DNA of 64,000 nt from Liolophura sinensis (Eukaryota > Mollusca > Polyplacophora > Chitonida > Chitonidae): contig NC_088298.1 in assembly GCF_032854445.1 (NCBI RefSeq), forward strand, positions 795,474-859,473, read 5' to 3'. The notes below the pieces were generated by a model. It worked only from the letters and a program-made list of their open reading frames with translations. It was not told the DNA's origin and did no database searches. Shown here piece after piece: positions 42,646 through 53,396 of this stretch. A program made the position numbers and the translations under genes. Numbering within the stretch: position 1 is the stretch's first letter; each line of letters opens with the position of its first letter.

Positions 42646-43045
42646 AAGAGGAATCTCATCCTGTCATTGGCTATAATTCCTATAACTTTGATATGTCTCA
42701 TAGTGATCAAGTCGGTTTAAGAAGATCCTGTATTGGGCATTCTCGTCTAACACATAATTTCTTCTTGGATAGGGGCAGTGCTCCCGAGTGTGTTGGATGT
42801 GATGCTGAACATAGCATCACATTTATCCTGGTTGACTGTGTACACTTTGCCCATGTTCGGCAAAGGTTCTGCATTCTCAACTCTATATATGATTTGACAT
42901 CATCGCTGGCGATGCTGTTATTGATTTTTGAAGGCTGAAGATCATGTTGAAAACTATTCAGGGCATCCTTGTTTTAGCATGTTCCCGCCACGATATGGCC
43001 GAGATATTGCCGAAGTGACGTTAAGCCTTAATCATTCATTCGAAG
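42646..43045 (+). mobile_element. LINE family-1 C-terminal segment and tail
   Basis: The frame 42510-42938 gives HPVIGYNSYNFDMSHSDQVG, CIGHSRLTHNFFL and PECVGCDAEHSITFILVDC, then a shortened 3' UTR and the tail GCCACGATATGGCCG with a single ATTC repeat block. The N-terminal 45 codons of that frame are SINE sequence read through. Confidence 0.85.
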
Positions 43046-43285
43046 AGGTTGAAATGTACAACAAATCATTTGATTTCCGTTTTGTTCGTTCTACAGGACA
43101 TACACATGCACAGTGCAAAGACAGGTTAATAGCTTCAATAAGTCTTTTCACATAGAATTTCAGATAACCAACTTCACCCGACCTGTGATTGGAAGTTTGC
43201 CACCGACCTAGGCGATCGAAAAAGACAAGCCATGATGTGTCAGTTCAACTACATTTATTAAGGATCACATGTACGAATAAAAATC

Positions 43286-43446
43286 GCATGCTGGCTCCCT
43301 CTCCGGCCGTATGTGGAAAGGTCTGTCAACAACCTGCGGGTTTCCCCCGCGCTCTGCCCGGTGTACTCCCACCATAACACTGGCCGCCGTCGTATAAGTG
43401 AAATAGTCTTGAGTAAGGGGTAAAACACCAATCAAATAAATAAATA
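43286..43446 (+). mobile_element. SINE-1, headless
   Basis: CATGCTGGCTCCCTCTCCGG, TCAACAACCTGCGGG and GTATAAGTGAAATAGTCTTG with AAATAAATAAATA at the end. Confidence 0.85.
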
Positions 43447-44544
43447 TTGCATGAAGTTTAAAAACAACACAATAATTCCTGTTGTATATCCACGGTTTAT
43501 TTTCTTTCTATTGTCGTTACCTGCATGTTGATTCCATCAAATTTAACTTTCAATCAGTGTAGCTGACGTCAAACTACTGGTTCTGCCAACACTGGTGATC
43601 TCGTCGATGGCAACCGCCACAACGTCTGAAATATGTGGAGCTATAAACGCGTCTGTTTTCTTGTCTAAGAAATCAGATTCCCACAGGTCAAATGAGCCAG
43701 GTGTGACATCGCATTTCCTCAACAGAGTGCAGTAGTCGGCTGCGTATCTTGTATTGCACAATCCCCCATTTCCCAGCCTTGTCAGGGAGTTCTCCGAAAT
43801 CCTGGTCCGATTCTTCACTGAGGCTTTCACCGTTACTAAGAGCGTCGTCGCTCTGCTTTGTGGGATCGTCAAGTTCTGAATCGTTGTGCTAGTAAACGGG
43901 ATCGGCTCACAGTTAGTATACAGTGACACGGAGAGACTGCTCTGCCTCTTAGTGGAAGGCGATTCGAGATCTTCTCTCCTGACTCAACAAACGTGGATTT
44001 TTGGCTCTCCTTGGTCAAAGCGAAGTGGGTCAAGCTTGTCCATAAATGCTTTGCTCACCACACTCAAAGTACTTGCAGGAGATCTGTTAGTTTGATGGAG
44101 ACGGTCCAGGACAACCTGCTGACTGGTCGGGTAGATGTCGGTCTTTGGAAACCCACTCAAATGACAACAGTCTCAGTGGTATCCAGCAGTTGTTTCAGCA
44201 ATCTTGGAAACATATCCTTTGGAAGTGTGGGGAGTTTTCTTCCAGGACCTTCTTTCCAGCATGTTAGTGAGGCCTCCTGAGTTTCTTCAGGGGAAAAAAA
44301 CAATCCTGGTTGTGTCAGGTGATTGCTGTTTGGTAGAAGGCAAACAAATGCGATGTTGTGTTCTTCACAGGCCTTGATGCAGTCTACCGTGAAATGAGAC
44401 TAAAGATTGTCCCCTATGACAACTTTCTTTCCTTCCCTTGTCTTTGACAACAAAACTAGTATGGTATTAAACCTGTCATTTAACAAATGTCGTCAAATCA
44501 TTCTGAATTTGAACGACTGTAGGCATGTTCTTTGCTCCTTTCTC

Positions 44545-44780
44545 AGTCTATGTGTTCATGATATTCTTTGGTTCTTTCTCATTCCATGTAGTAGCGAGGT
44601 GCTGTGGTCCTTTATCAGTGCATGTATTCGCAAGATGCTTTGGTCCTTTATCAGTGTATGTATTCGTGAGAAGCCTTGGTCCTTTCTTATTCCGCGTGTT
44701 AATGAGACTCCCTTGCCCTATCTCATTCCGCGTATTAATGAGATGCTTTGACCCTTTCTCAGTCCATGTATTCATGAGAT
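44545..44780 (-). repeat. 36-bp tandem array inside the transposase relic (12-residue repeat)
   Basis: Six diverged 36-base units. Minus-strand translation repeats NT-x-(T/N)-(E/D)-K-G-P-x-x-L-x: NTWTEKGSKHLI, NTRNKKGPRLLT, NTYTDKGPKHLA, NTCTDKGPQHLA. It sits between TCTVDGEMV and the GDN motif, where DDE_1 proteins carry one W-(S/T)-x-x-G-P segment. Both strands are open across it. Confidence 0.8.
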
Positions 44781-45074
44781 GTTTTGCTCTGTCACCATTT
44801 CGCCGTCAACTGTACATGTAAGCATTAAGGAAGTCGAAGCTTTTGTGACGTTCAGTGTTCTTTCAGGTTACCGAACATATCCAACACAACGAAAGATACG
44901 TTTTTACCAGGTCTGTCGCATAAGGTCAGAATATTTTGATGTGGAACCACCAACAGTGTTCTTCTCCCCAGGTTGTCGAAGTAAATGTTGATTGCTGTTG
45001 AAGAAATATTGGCACCTTTGTTCGCAATGTTCTTGCAAACGAGGTGAGCGTCTCTTTGAACAAAGGATCAATCT

Positions 45075-45337
45075 AATTTATTTATTTGATTGGTGTTTTA
45101 CGCCGTACTCAAGAATATCTCACTTATACGACGGCGGCCAGCATTATGGTGGGTGGAAACCGGGCAGAGCCCGGGGAAACCCACGACCGTCCGCAGGTTG
45201 CTGGCAGACCTTCCCACGTAAGGCCGGAGAGGAAGCCAGCGTGAGCTGGACTTGAACTCACAGCGACCACATTGGTGAGAGACTCCTGGGTCATTGCGCT
45301 GCGCTAGCGCGCTAACCAACTGAGCCACGGAGACCCC
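45075..45337 (-). mobile_element. SINE-1, full-length, minus strand
   Basis: (AAAT)n end at the left, body, B-box GGACTTGAACTCACAGCG and A-box end GCTAACCAACTGAGCCACGG. TCAATC flanks both sides (45068-45073, 45338-45343). It splits the pogo-like relic. Confidence 0.9.
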
Positions 45338-46137
45338 TCAATCCAAATCATCAGTTCTATGTTCTTGTGGAATTCCGGCCTTGCTTCAAGAGATAACTTT
45401 TAATTATGAAGCGAGAGTCCATGGAGTTGACAGGATAACCCCAATCACCAATGACTAACAGCTATTAGAAAAGGCTGGCCTCTTTTCCACAGTGGAAAAC
45501 TAGAGCAACCTGAAGGTCAACCCACAATCATGAATGGCCTTTGTCATTTCATACCACTGGGTTGATCTAAAAAAATAGGACTTGTAGACCTTTTGACAGA
45601 AGTAGCCAACTTCGCCACTATGGCCAACTTCCCCCATGTTGACAGCAGGTTACGGTTTGTGATTATCGATTTTATCGTGGGTGAGGAGATTCTGAGTTTC
45701 ACACAAATCGTGGATGCATAAACATAACGCAAGGACAGATGTATAGCACCGTATTGCTGGGTGAATGTGACCCGCTATACGGCTCTGTTTCTGTAGACTC
45801 AATAAGTTGTGTTCACCGCAAGTATCTTGTTAAGGGGAAAGTTGTTAACGTTCTGCTTTCTATGCAAAACCTTTAACTGTTCGTCGACAATAACAGCAAC
45901 GTCACAGTTCTTATAGTGGATCGCGATGTAACAAAGGAATTATCAACTAATTATTATCACTTGAAACAAGATAGTTACATGAAAGTAGAACGTGTGAACG
46001 GGGATGCGTGATGGCAGATATTTCTGTATGGCGTAAATCAGTCGCTTAATCCACAACTGAATCCACAGTCTCCAAATGTCTGTATAGTATTCCATTATTA
46101 ACAATACCGGAACACGATAAAATCCTGATAACGCGGA

Positions 46138-46375
46138 CCGGCCCCGATAGCACAGTTAGTAGAGCGCCCACTTAGGGAGCCCTAGATCTAGGATCAATCT
46201 TAAAAGAGAAAGTTGTAACTTCCTCGGGCGGGGCGGCTTACTTGCCTTCGGTAAGCCGTCTCAGTGAAGCAGCACTAGATAAAAGAACGGTGGATATCCG
46301 TCCGACAACAAGAAGGCACATTACACGTACATGCACATTAAGGACTCCTTCGTCGTCATATGACTGAAAAATTGT
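46138..46375 (+). mobile_element. SINE-2 (second tRNA-derived family), copy 1
   Basis: GCCCCGATAGCACAGTTAG and TAGAGCGCCCACTTAGGG resemble a tRNA head. The body has CTTGCCTTCGGTAAGCCG, TCTCAGTGAAGCAGCACTAG and CGTCGTCATATGACTGAAAA near the 3' end. The (ACTC)n tail of the family is missing or eroded. Confidence 0.75.
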
Positions 46376-46424
46376 CTTCAAATAATTCTTTATATAACAG
46401 ATTGATTTGATTTATAGATTGAGG

Positions 46425-46716
46425 ATCTATGATTAAGGCTTCGGGAGCGGTATATCCAGAGTCAATCGTGGGTCAGTCACACAGAAGACCTTAAAAGAGG
46501 AAGCTGTAACTTTCTCACTTGGCGTTCAGCATGAAGGAGATAGTGCAGTCACTGGTTGACCCGTATCAGTAATAATGGCTCGGGCGGGGCGCCTAACTTG
46601 CCTTCGGTAAAGCGTCTCAGTGAAGCAGCACTAGATAAAAGAGCGGTGGAAATCCGTCCTGCAACAAGGATGCACAATACATGCACTCTAGGGATTCCTT
46701 CGTCGTCACATGACCG
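46425..46716 (+). mobile_element. SINE-2, copy 2
   Basis: GATTAAGGCTTCGGGAGCGG head is divergent. CTTGCCTTCGGTAAAGCG, CTCAGTGAAGCAGCACTAG and TTCCTTCGTCGTCACATGAC match copy 1. It carries about 60 extra bases (GGCGTTCAGCATGAAGGAG segment) absent from copy 1. Confidence 0.75.
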
Positions 46717-46724
46717 ATAGCGCG

Positions 46725-46910
46725 GAGTGTATTGTTAATTCATGTATCTGTATACATTGCGAGTCGGGAAAAGTACTCGTGTGCCTAGGTTGTATCGATC
46801 CAATCTGTAAGAAGTGGCCTTGCTCACATACAGGTAATGTCTTCCACAATGTAGGCTTAACATTCAGTTCACCAGGCAGTTCGCCTACGATTATCACCAG
46901 ACTTTAGGTA
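46725..46910 (+). repeat. Dispersed repeat R-B
   Basis: GTATCGATCCAATCTGTAAG, AGGTAATGTCTTCCACAATG and TAGGCTTAACATTCAG follow the same order as the copy at 39990. Confidence 0.5.
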
Positions 46911-47249
46911 CCTTAGGTACATTAACCTAGAGTATTGGGTCATTTCCATCGGTATTGCCTTCCGCCATTCTGTTTGCTGAGACAACAGCATTAAGGCTTT
47001 AACCAAACTGTCACCGCTGTCTTGGTTTTCAGCTATTTGGTAGGCTATTCTAGTAGAGACACGGAGATGGGTTATCATGTCGCGCGATATGCGAATCAAA
47101 ATCCATTTTAGCAGAAAGTGAAGGAACAGGTATTAATCCGTCAGGAAAATTACCTTACTTGACAGGGTTTTATCAGAAACGGGCCTTTTAACCCATGGTG
47201 TTCGAAGACGTGTAAAATTGCTGTGTTAAAGCATTTATATGTGTAGTTA
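46911..47249. other. gene-poor stretch
   Basis: No gene. 46869-47099 is open on the minus strand without motifs. Confidence 0.4.
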
Positions 47250-47375
47250 AAATAAAACCCTAACTGAGGTAATCTCACAGCGGGCCGTACTTCATCGGTT
47301 ACTTGTGACCATTTGCCAACTGCTACTCTCGTCGTTGCTCTAGTGTTACTCTCTAGGTTGTAGTCGTAGGCTGTA
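47250..47375 (+). repeat. Dispersed repeat R-A
   Basis: AAAACCCTAACTGAGGTAAT, GGGCCGTACTTCATCGGTTA and GTTGCTCTAGTGTTACTCTC, a near-complete copy. Confidence 0.7.
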
Positions 47376-47594
47376 AGTTCCCGTGCATCCAACAAAATCA
47401 ATTGTCTCAGCACTGTGAAGTTACCCAGCTGCGGAGAACTGTTCTGGGGCGTTACATTTGTGAGCGGATCACCTGGATAGTAAATCTTCCATTCGACTTC
47501 AGATATGTATTACTATGTTGTATGGCCCCAATAACGCTGGTCCAATGTGCGGTGTTCATTTGGCTAGCAGTGGCAATTACTCACGACAAAGCTC
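47376..47594 (+). repeat. Dispersed repeat R-C
   Basis: CATCCAACAAAATCAATTGT, AACTGTTCTGGGGCGTTACA and GTTCATTTGGCTAGCAGTGG align with 58795-58990. It lies between two R-A copies. Confidence 0.6.
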
Positions 47595-47700
47595 CAAGAG
47601 TACAAGAGGCCGCATTTCACCGGTTACGTGTGACCAACTGCCAGCTATCACACTGTCGTCTCTACTATAGTTTTAATCTCTATGCTGTACGTCTTTAATT
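47595..47700 (+). repeat. Dispersed repeat R-A
   Basis: AGAGGCCGCATTTCACCGG, TTACGTGTGACCAACTGCC and CTCTATGCTGTACGTCTTTA. Very close to 5905-6000 on the opposite strand. Confidence 0.75.
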
Positions 47701-47789
47701 ATGTGGGTCCACTGGCCTAAACTTAAACTTCACAAAACCTGAAGAAAAAAGACAAAGGTAGTGATATATAAAATTAATGCACGTGACAC

Positions 47790-47912
47790 TTACTTATTTA
47801 GTCATTTTATTGATGTTTTACGCCGTACCCAAGGATATGTCACTTATACGACAGCGGCCAGCATTATGGTGGAAGCATACCGGGCAGATCCAGGAGGAAA
47901 CCCACGTGACAC
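47790..47912 (-). mobile_element. SINE-1 fragment
   Basis: GATGTTTTACGCCGTACCC, CTTATACGACAGCGGCCAGC and GGAGGAAACCCACG. Confidence 0.75.
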
Positions 47913-48062
47913 TATAAAGCAAGCTACTGGCAAAATGTAAGCTCAACTGTCATTGCGTCAATGGTAACACCATCCCTCGGTATCAGATTTTCATGTCATA
48001 AAATTAACCCCCTGCAAATTCACCTTACAAATTTCTACAAAAAGTTTTAAAATCACCGCTCC

Positions 48063-48660
48063 TCGCCCCCCCGTGGGGTTTCCGAGGTGATAAAAATAGG
48101 ACTTCAGCCCTCTAGGCAAGCTTGTCGTAAAAGTCGACTAACTTGGAGCTCTCCTGTGTGAGCCTGGTGAATATAATAGACTCACATCTTCTCGGTTGTG
48201 TGAGAGGCAACCAGGGAGCTACCTGTTTGCCGTGGGTTGCGACCCATAATTTCCGAGGACGGGATCCTGGTGGCCGAGGGCGTGTTGGTCTTGCGAGATC
48301 GTCGCGCCCAAACACGTCACTTTGGCCCTTACTTGGAGAGAGACGGGAGGTCGGATTTGCCCGGTCCGATCAATCGGCTGGTCGCGTCAAGCTCTACTCT
48401 TGATCCGGTTTGTTATTCTTTCACATACTGTGATGTCAAGTTGGGTTTTCTCCAAATACTCTTGTTCGGGGTCAGTGTAGAAGGCGGTGGCTAATGGGTC
48501 AATCGAGTAGATTGAATTAACCTTGTTGGTATAACTCAATCTGTTCAAGTATACCTTGCGTGGACTCCCTGGTTCTATTCTCTGCTGGTCATCCGCAGAG
48601 GTAGATTCGCCCTTGTTGGCACTCCGTGGCGGGTGGGGGGCACGTGAGGTGAAATTAATA
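48063..48660 (+). promoter_or_regulatory. 5' UTR of LINE copy E
   Basis: Aligns with 18118-18662. It has an extra GAGGTGATAAAAATAGGACT segment near its start that copy C lacks, and starts in a C run before CCGTGGGG. Confidence 0.7.
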
Positions 48661-48669
48661 AAAATATAT

Positions 48670-50010
48670 CATGGTTTCCCCGGAAATTATCACAGTGGCT
48701 GCTAAAAAAAGAAAAAAATTATGTTCCCTTAGATATTGAAGTAGGAAAAAATTATTTTCCTGCCTTCTTAGTAATATCTAATAAAAATGAAAATCACGGA
48801 AAAATGAAAATTAATCCATTTGTATTAAAAAAACAATGGAAAGTTACGCAGGAATTTTAAAACAAGTTAAAAAAAATGAAATCAGGACACATTCTGTTAG
48901 AATGTTCCAGAAAACACCAATATGTAAATTTACTAAATATTCCAAATATAGGAGAGCAGCCTGCTTCTGTTTCTCCTCATAATATATTGAACTGCTGTCA
49001 TGGTATAATTCGTGACAGAGACCAGTACCTTACCTAAATGAATGAACAAAAATTAACTGAAGAACTAAAACACCAAGGAGTAAGTAAGATAAAACGCTTC
49101 CTAATTAAAAGAGACGGGAATCTGGCAAAAACGAACACTTATATGTTAACATTCAATAAAACATCCCTTCCACCATCTACATTTATTGGACCATATAGTG
49201 TAAGGGTGGAGTTCTTTATACCTAACCCCACCCGGTGTTTCTCCTGTCAGAGGTTTGGCCATGGCAGGAGTCAATATCGCAACACACTGGCCTGCTTTAG
49301 ACGTACGGGAGCAGGTCATGAGGGCTTCGACTGCACAAAAACAGTAAAATGTGTGAACTGTAGTGGAGCCCACATGGCTTCGTCCAAGGACTGCCCTCCC
49401 TTCAAAAAAAAAAATGGAAATCATAACCTTAAAATGTAAAACTAATATATCAGGAAGCGAAGCGTCTGATCTCTGCCACGAATGTCCTGACTACCTCTAC
49501 ATATGCAAATGTTGTAAGGAAAACCACTGTTTCTGTGGGGGTCCAAACAACTTTTACTTGGCCTATGGGCAAAGAACACTTACAGATACTGGTCATAAAA
49601 CCCTTAAATACCACAGCCAGCTCTTCATCACAAACTGATATAAACCTTTCTAAAATACCCGATACTTTACCTGACTATCCAGCACTTTTTCTGTCTGACA
49701 GCATATCATATGATAATAAATCCAAATCTCGTAAACCCGTTGATTCTTCACGGAAAACAACCAGTGACAAAAATAAATGTGAGAAAAGTCATGAAAGGGA
49801 TAAACCTAGTGGCCCCCTGGAGCGTTCCTCTAGGCCACTAGAAGCCCTATCCAAACTTATAATAAGTTTGGGTCGTTGGAGGATGTCGATCCTTCGACAT
49901 CATGTGCAGACATCATGGATACGTCATCTGCACCTTGGAGGTCTCCTAGTAGATCTCACAATAAGGGCCGTCCTCGGTTCAAACATAAATCCCCTATACG
50001 CCTACCTCCA
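48670..50010 (+). pseudogene. ORF1 of LINE copy E
   Basis: 49038-49439 reads LTEELKHQGVSKIKRFLIKR, TYMLTFNKTSLPP, then knuckles CFSCQRFGHGRSQY (last Cys to Tyr), CFRRTGAGHEGFDC (second Cys to Arg) and an intact third, CVNCSGAHMASSKDC. A frameshift in an A run at 49410 follows. The C-terminal region (49535-50010) is open in another frame and ends at TAG, with TAGTG in place of TAATG at 50011-50015. Confidence 0.8.
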
Positions 50011-50012
50011 TA

Positions 50013-50850
50013 GTGTCTTCTTTAGACAAAATTATACAGTGGAATTGTCGAGGTCTTAAGGTAAATCTTATTGAAATAACACAGCTAGTTCAATCTTTAA
50101 ATCCAGTTGCCCTGTGCCTTCAGGAAACTCACCTGAATACATCTGACAAAGATAAATTATCTCTTAAAAATTATACACTTTATAACAATTATTCTGGTGA
50201 AGAAGAGCGAACTTGTGGCGACTCCTCTATTTTCGTAAATAATAATATAATTCACAATCCTGTTGATCTCGTTACTGAGTTTCAGGCTGTGGCCGTCCGT
50301 GTTTTTTTGTCGGAAACAGATACTTTATGTTCGATCTATATTCTTCCTCATTCTTCTTTGCCAATCTCTCAATTACATATCTTGAAAGAACAACTCCCAT
50401 CTCCTTTTATAATTATGGGGGGGTGGGGGTGGAGAGGGGGGGGGGGGGGGCTCCGTGGCTCAGACGGTTAGCGCGATAGCGCAGCGTAATAACCCAGGAG
50501 TCTCTCACCAATGCGGTCGCTGTGAAATATTCTTGAGTATGGCGTAAAACACCAATCAAATAAATAAATCAATATTTATGGGGGATTTTAATGCCCATAA
50601 CCCATTATAGGGCAGTTATAATATAAACGGTAAAGGCAAAACTTTACACTTTTTTTTTTAACTTTTAAAAAAAGATTTTTTTATCGAAGGATGAACTGTG
50701 TTATTTCAATTATGGTTGTATTGGGGGGGGGGTGCATGATGATCTTTGTGGTAATGTCCATTTTCCCATAATCCAAGAACATATCACTTCTAATTCTTTA
50801 CAACGTGTCGCTGGGTGGAGGTTCTATGAGGCGGACTGGATCGCATTTGA
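50013..50850 (+). pseudogene. Endonuclease of LINE copy E, split by a SINE
   Basis: 50013-50420 reads IIQWNCRGLKVNLIEI, CLQETHLNTSDKDKLS, EERTCGDSSIFVNNN and LKEQLPSPFIIMG. It resumes after the SINE at 50576 with GDFNAHNPL and a stop. The terminal triad SDH reads NVH at 50750-50761. A G-rich insertion (50721-50735) replaces the DLTITDPS segment. Confidence 0.85.
50422..50575 (+). mobile_element. SINE-1 with B-box deleted, inserted in LINE copy E
   Basis: TTATGGGGG flanks both sides (50413-50421, 50576-50584). A poly-G run (50436-50450) precedes the head CTCCGTGGCTCAGACGG. CGCTGTGA is joined directly to AATATTCTTGAG, so the B-box and most of the body are missing. The deletion ends share GTGA. 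Confidence 0.9.
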
Positions 50851-52440
50851 GATGTTTTGAGAGGCTGGTATCAAAAGTAGCTGATGATGCTATGTTAAAC
50901 TTTAACGAGCTTGTTTTACGAGCTGCCGATAGAGCTATACCTGATGCCTCGACTAATGCCAGATCCAATGGTAAACCCTGGTACGACAATGACTGTCGTA
51001 GAGCCGTAAAGGACCGTAAAAAGGCTGAACGATGATTTAATCATTGTCCCACTGATAATAATTTAAACAAGGTTCGTGTGTTTGGAGCTAAGGCTCGCCG
51101 ATCGTTCGGGTCCAAGAGACGATCTTGTTGGCGGAACTTTGTTTCGGGCCTTGCGTCAAAAACGCCCATGCACATGGTTCGAAAGCTTATGGGCAAAACT
51201 AATAAAGCAAAAGTCCAGCATTTAAAAGATGGAGATAATATATTAACCTCTCCATCCGATATAGCAAATAAATTAGCTGGGACAATTTCCAAATTGCCAA
51301 GAAATCTTCTTCTGAGTACTATACTAAAAATTCCAACATATTAAAAACCAGAAGGAGAAAATTGAATTGCCCTTCACTTCTAAGAATTTAGAAGATTATA
51401 GTCGTCCTTTTAATATCGAAGAACTTAAAACTGCATTAAAAAGGATCACGATAGTGCCTGTGGTCCTGATAACGTATATTATAAGTTTCTGAACCATTTA
51501 CCACCTGAGCCACTGGAGACTCTCTTGGACTTGCTTAATGATATTTGGATAACCAGTAATTTTCCACCGTCATGGAGGGAGGCGTGTATTATCCCGGTCC
51601 CTAAACCGGGTAAGGATCATACTGATCCAAATAATTACGGTCCCATAGCTCTTACCAGCTGTGTCTGTAAGACTATGGAACGGATGATTAATGATAGGCT
51701 TGTTTGGTTTCTTGAAACCAACAGGTTACTTTCTAATATTCCATGCGGTTTTCGTCAGGGTAGATCCACTATGGATCACCTTGTTCGATTCGAAGCCTTC
51801 ATTCGCGATGGCTTCATCAATAACGAACATTCGTTGTCATATGACTGAAAACTTGTTGAGTACGACGTAAAACCCCAAGCACGCACTCACTCACTCAATA
51901 ACGAACATGTGGTGTCCATATCTTTTGATCTTGAAAAGGCCTACGACACCACATGGAAATATGGTATTTTAAAAGACCTCGCCGATATGGGATTTAGAGG
52001 TCGATAACCTATATTTATATCTCAATTTTTATCTGATCGTCAGTTTAAGGTACGGGTGGGGTTCCACTCTTTCTGACTCTTATGAACATGAAATGGGTGT
52101 ATCCCAGGGCAGCATTCCATCGCCAACTCTGTTTAGTATAAAAATAAATAGCCTAGCCAAAACATTAACATCGGGCACAGAGAGTTCTTTATATGTGGAT
52201 GATTTCCTTATATTCTACCGAGTTAAGAATATGAATAATATCGAACTTTGTCTCAATAAAATCGAGAAATGGGCAACTGAAAATGGTTTTAGATTTTCAA
52301 CGTCTAAAACCGTCGGTATGCATTTTTGTAACAAACGGAAATTTCATATTGATCCCGAGCTTTATTTTTGTGGTGAACAGGTTAAAAGTGTTGGACAAAC
52401 TAAATTTTTAGGTATAATATTTGATTTTTGATTTATACCT
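50805..52440 (+). pseudogene. RT of LINE copy E
   Basis: 50900-51035 KPWYDNDCRRAVKDRKKAER; 51078-51344 KRRSCWRNFVSGLAS and KVQHLKDGDNILTSPSDIAN; 51525-51830 LNDIWITSNFPPSWREACII, PVPKPGKDHTDPNNYGP and KTMERMINDRLVWFLETN; after the SINE-2 tail, SFDLEKAYDTTWKYGIL (51930); 52093-52431 MGVSQGSIPSPTLFSI and SSLYVDDFLIFYRVK with an intact YVDD. Stops at several points. Confidence 0.85.
51831..51894 (+). mobile_element. SINE-2 3' end (64 bp) with 14-bp target duplication
   Basis: TCAATAACGAACAT lies on both sides (51817-51830, 51895-51908). The insert reads GTTGTCATATGACTGAAAAC, TTGTTGAGTACGACG and ends in CACTCACTCACTC. It defines the true 3' end of SINE-2. Confidence 0.95.
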
Positions 52441-53396
52441 CTTATAAATATGCTTAAAGCTAAATGTACAAAGGCTCTCGATATAATTAGGGTCGTACCA
52501 CCGATTGGTGTGCTGACCGATCAGTTTTACTTAATTTATATCGTTCTCTGGTGAGGTCTAAATTGGACTCTGGATCCATTATTTACGATTCCGCTAGAAA
52601 GTCGTATATTAAAATGTTTGATCCTGTTCATCACCAAGGTTTGAGGCTCAGCCTTGGTGCCTCTGGAACTTCACCAGAAGAAAGTTTATACGTGGAGGAA
52701 AATGAGCCTTTCTTATACAACAGACGTAGGAAACTGAGCCTTCAGTATGCTACAAAGCTTAAAGCACATCCAACAAACCCTGCCTACGGCTGTATTTGTC
52801 CACATATAATGGATTGAAAACATACTAAATGTCCTAACAAGATCCCTTCGTTCGGTCTTCGCATACTGGACCATGTTGTGGAAGCTAACCCCTCCATGGC
52901 TTCTTCCACAACCTAACCTAATATTTGATCTACGTAAACATAATAGATCAAATACAAATCCTCTTATAATTCAGCAAAGTTTTGCTGAAATCAAGGCTGA
53001 TTATACGGATGATAAATTTTAGAATCTCACCAGCAGAAAGTTTATACGTGGAGGCAAATGAGCCTCTTTTATATAACCGACATATAAAACTGAGCCTTAA
53101 ATATGCTACAAAGCTTAAAGCTCATCCAACAAACCCTGCCTACGACTGTGTTTTTAATCCATTACATGTAGACAAATATACTAAATGTCCTAACAAGATC
53201 CCTTCGTTCGGTGTTCGTGTTAGGGACCATATTGTGGAAGCCACCATTAAACTTGAGACATAGCTCCAGTTTCTTTTCCGGAGTCCCCTCCATGGCTTCT
53301 TCCACAACCCAAACTGATATTCGATCTATGTAAATATAATAAATCCAATATATCTCCTCTTATAATTCAGCAAGGTTTTGCTGAAATGAAAGGTAA
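52440..53396 (+). pseudogene. RT thumb of LINE copy E, second half present twice
   Basis: First pass 52440-53025 (SKLDSGSIIYDSARKSY, VHHQGLRLSLGASGTS, ESLYVEENEPFLYNRRRK). At about 53028 it jumps back to ISPAESLYVEANEPLLYNRH and runs to DHIVEATIKLET and the start of RNase H. The two passes differ at many bases, so this is recombination between copies or an old duplication. Confidence 0.8.

Larger units (their letters stand above)
43540..45800 (-). pseudogene. Pogo/Tigger-like (DDE_1) transposase relic, interrupted by a SINE
   Basis: Minus strand, in order: about 45520-45350 (WKRGQPFLIAVSHW, LSLEARPEFHKNIELMIW), resembling the N-terminal/HTH-to-core part of DDE_1 proteins with a stop where ...DWGYP... 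is expected; 44900-44800 (RTLNVTKASTSLMLTCTVDG), the strand before the first Asp loop; the 36-bp array; 44440-44270 (VVIGDNL, stop, SHFTVDCIKACEEHNIAFVC, LLPNSNHLTQP), the GDN-x-x-SH and LPPN-x-TH-x-x-QP motifs of this family; and 44280-43980 (GPGRKLPTLPKDMFPRLLKQ, LLDTTETVV). Region 43929-43543 is open and may be the C-terminal tail. Many stops. Confidence 0.6.

Noticed and set aside
44407-44821. Plus-strand hydrophobic frames that look like membrane proteins
   Set aside because: They are the reverse reading of the 36-bp repeat array. The minus reading fits the flanking transposase motifs.
46911-47249. Possible gene on the minus strand (46869-47099)
   Set aside because: No motif, no splice signals, and it overlaps repeat R-B.
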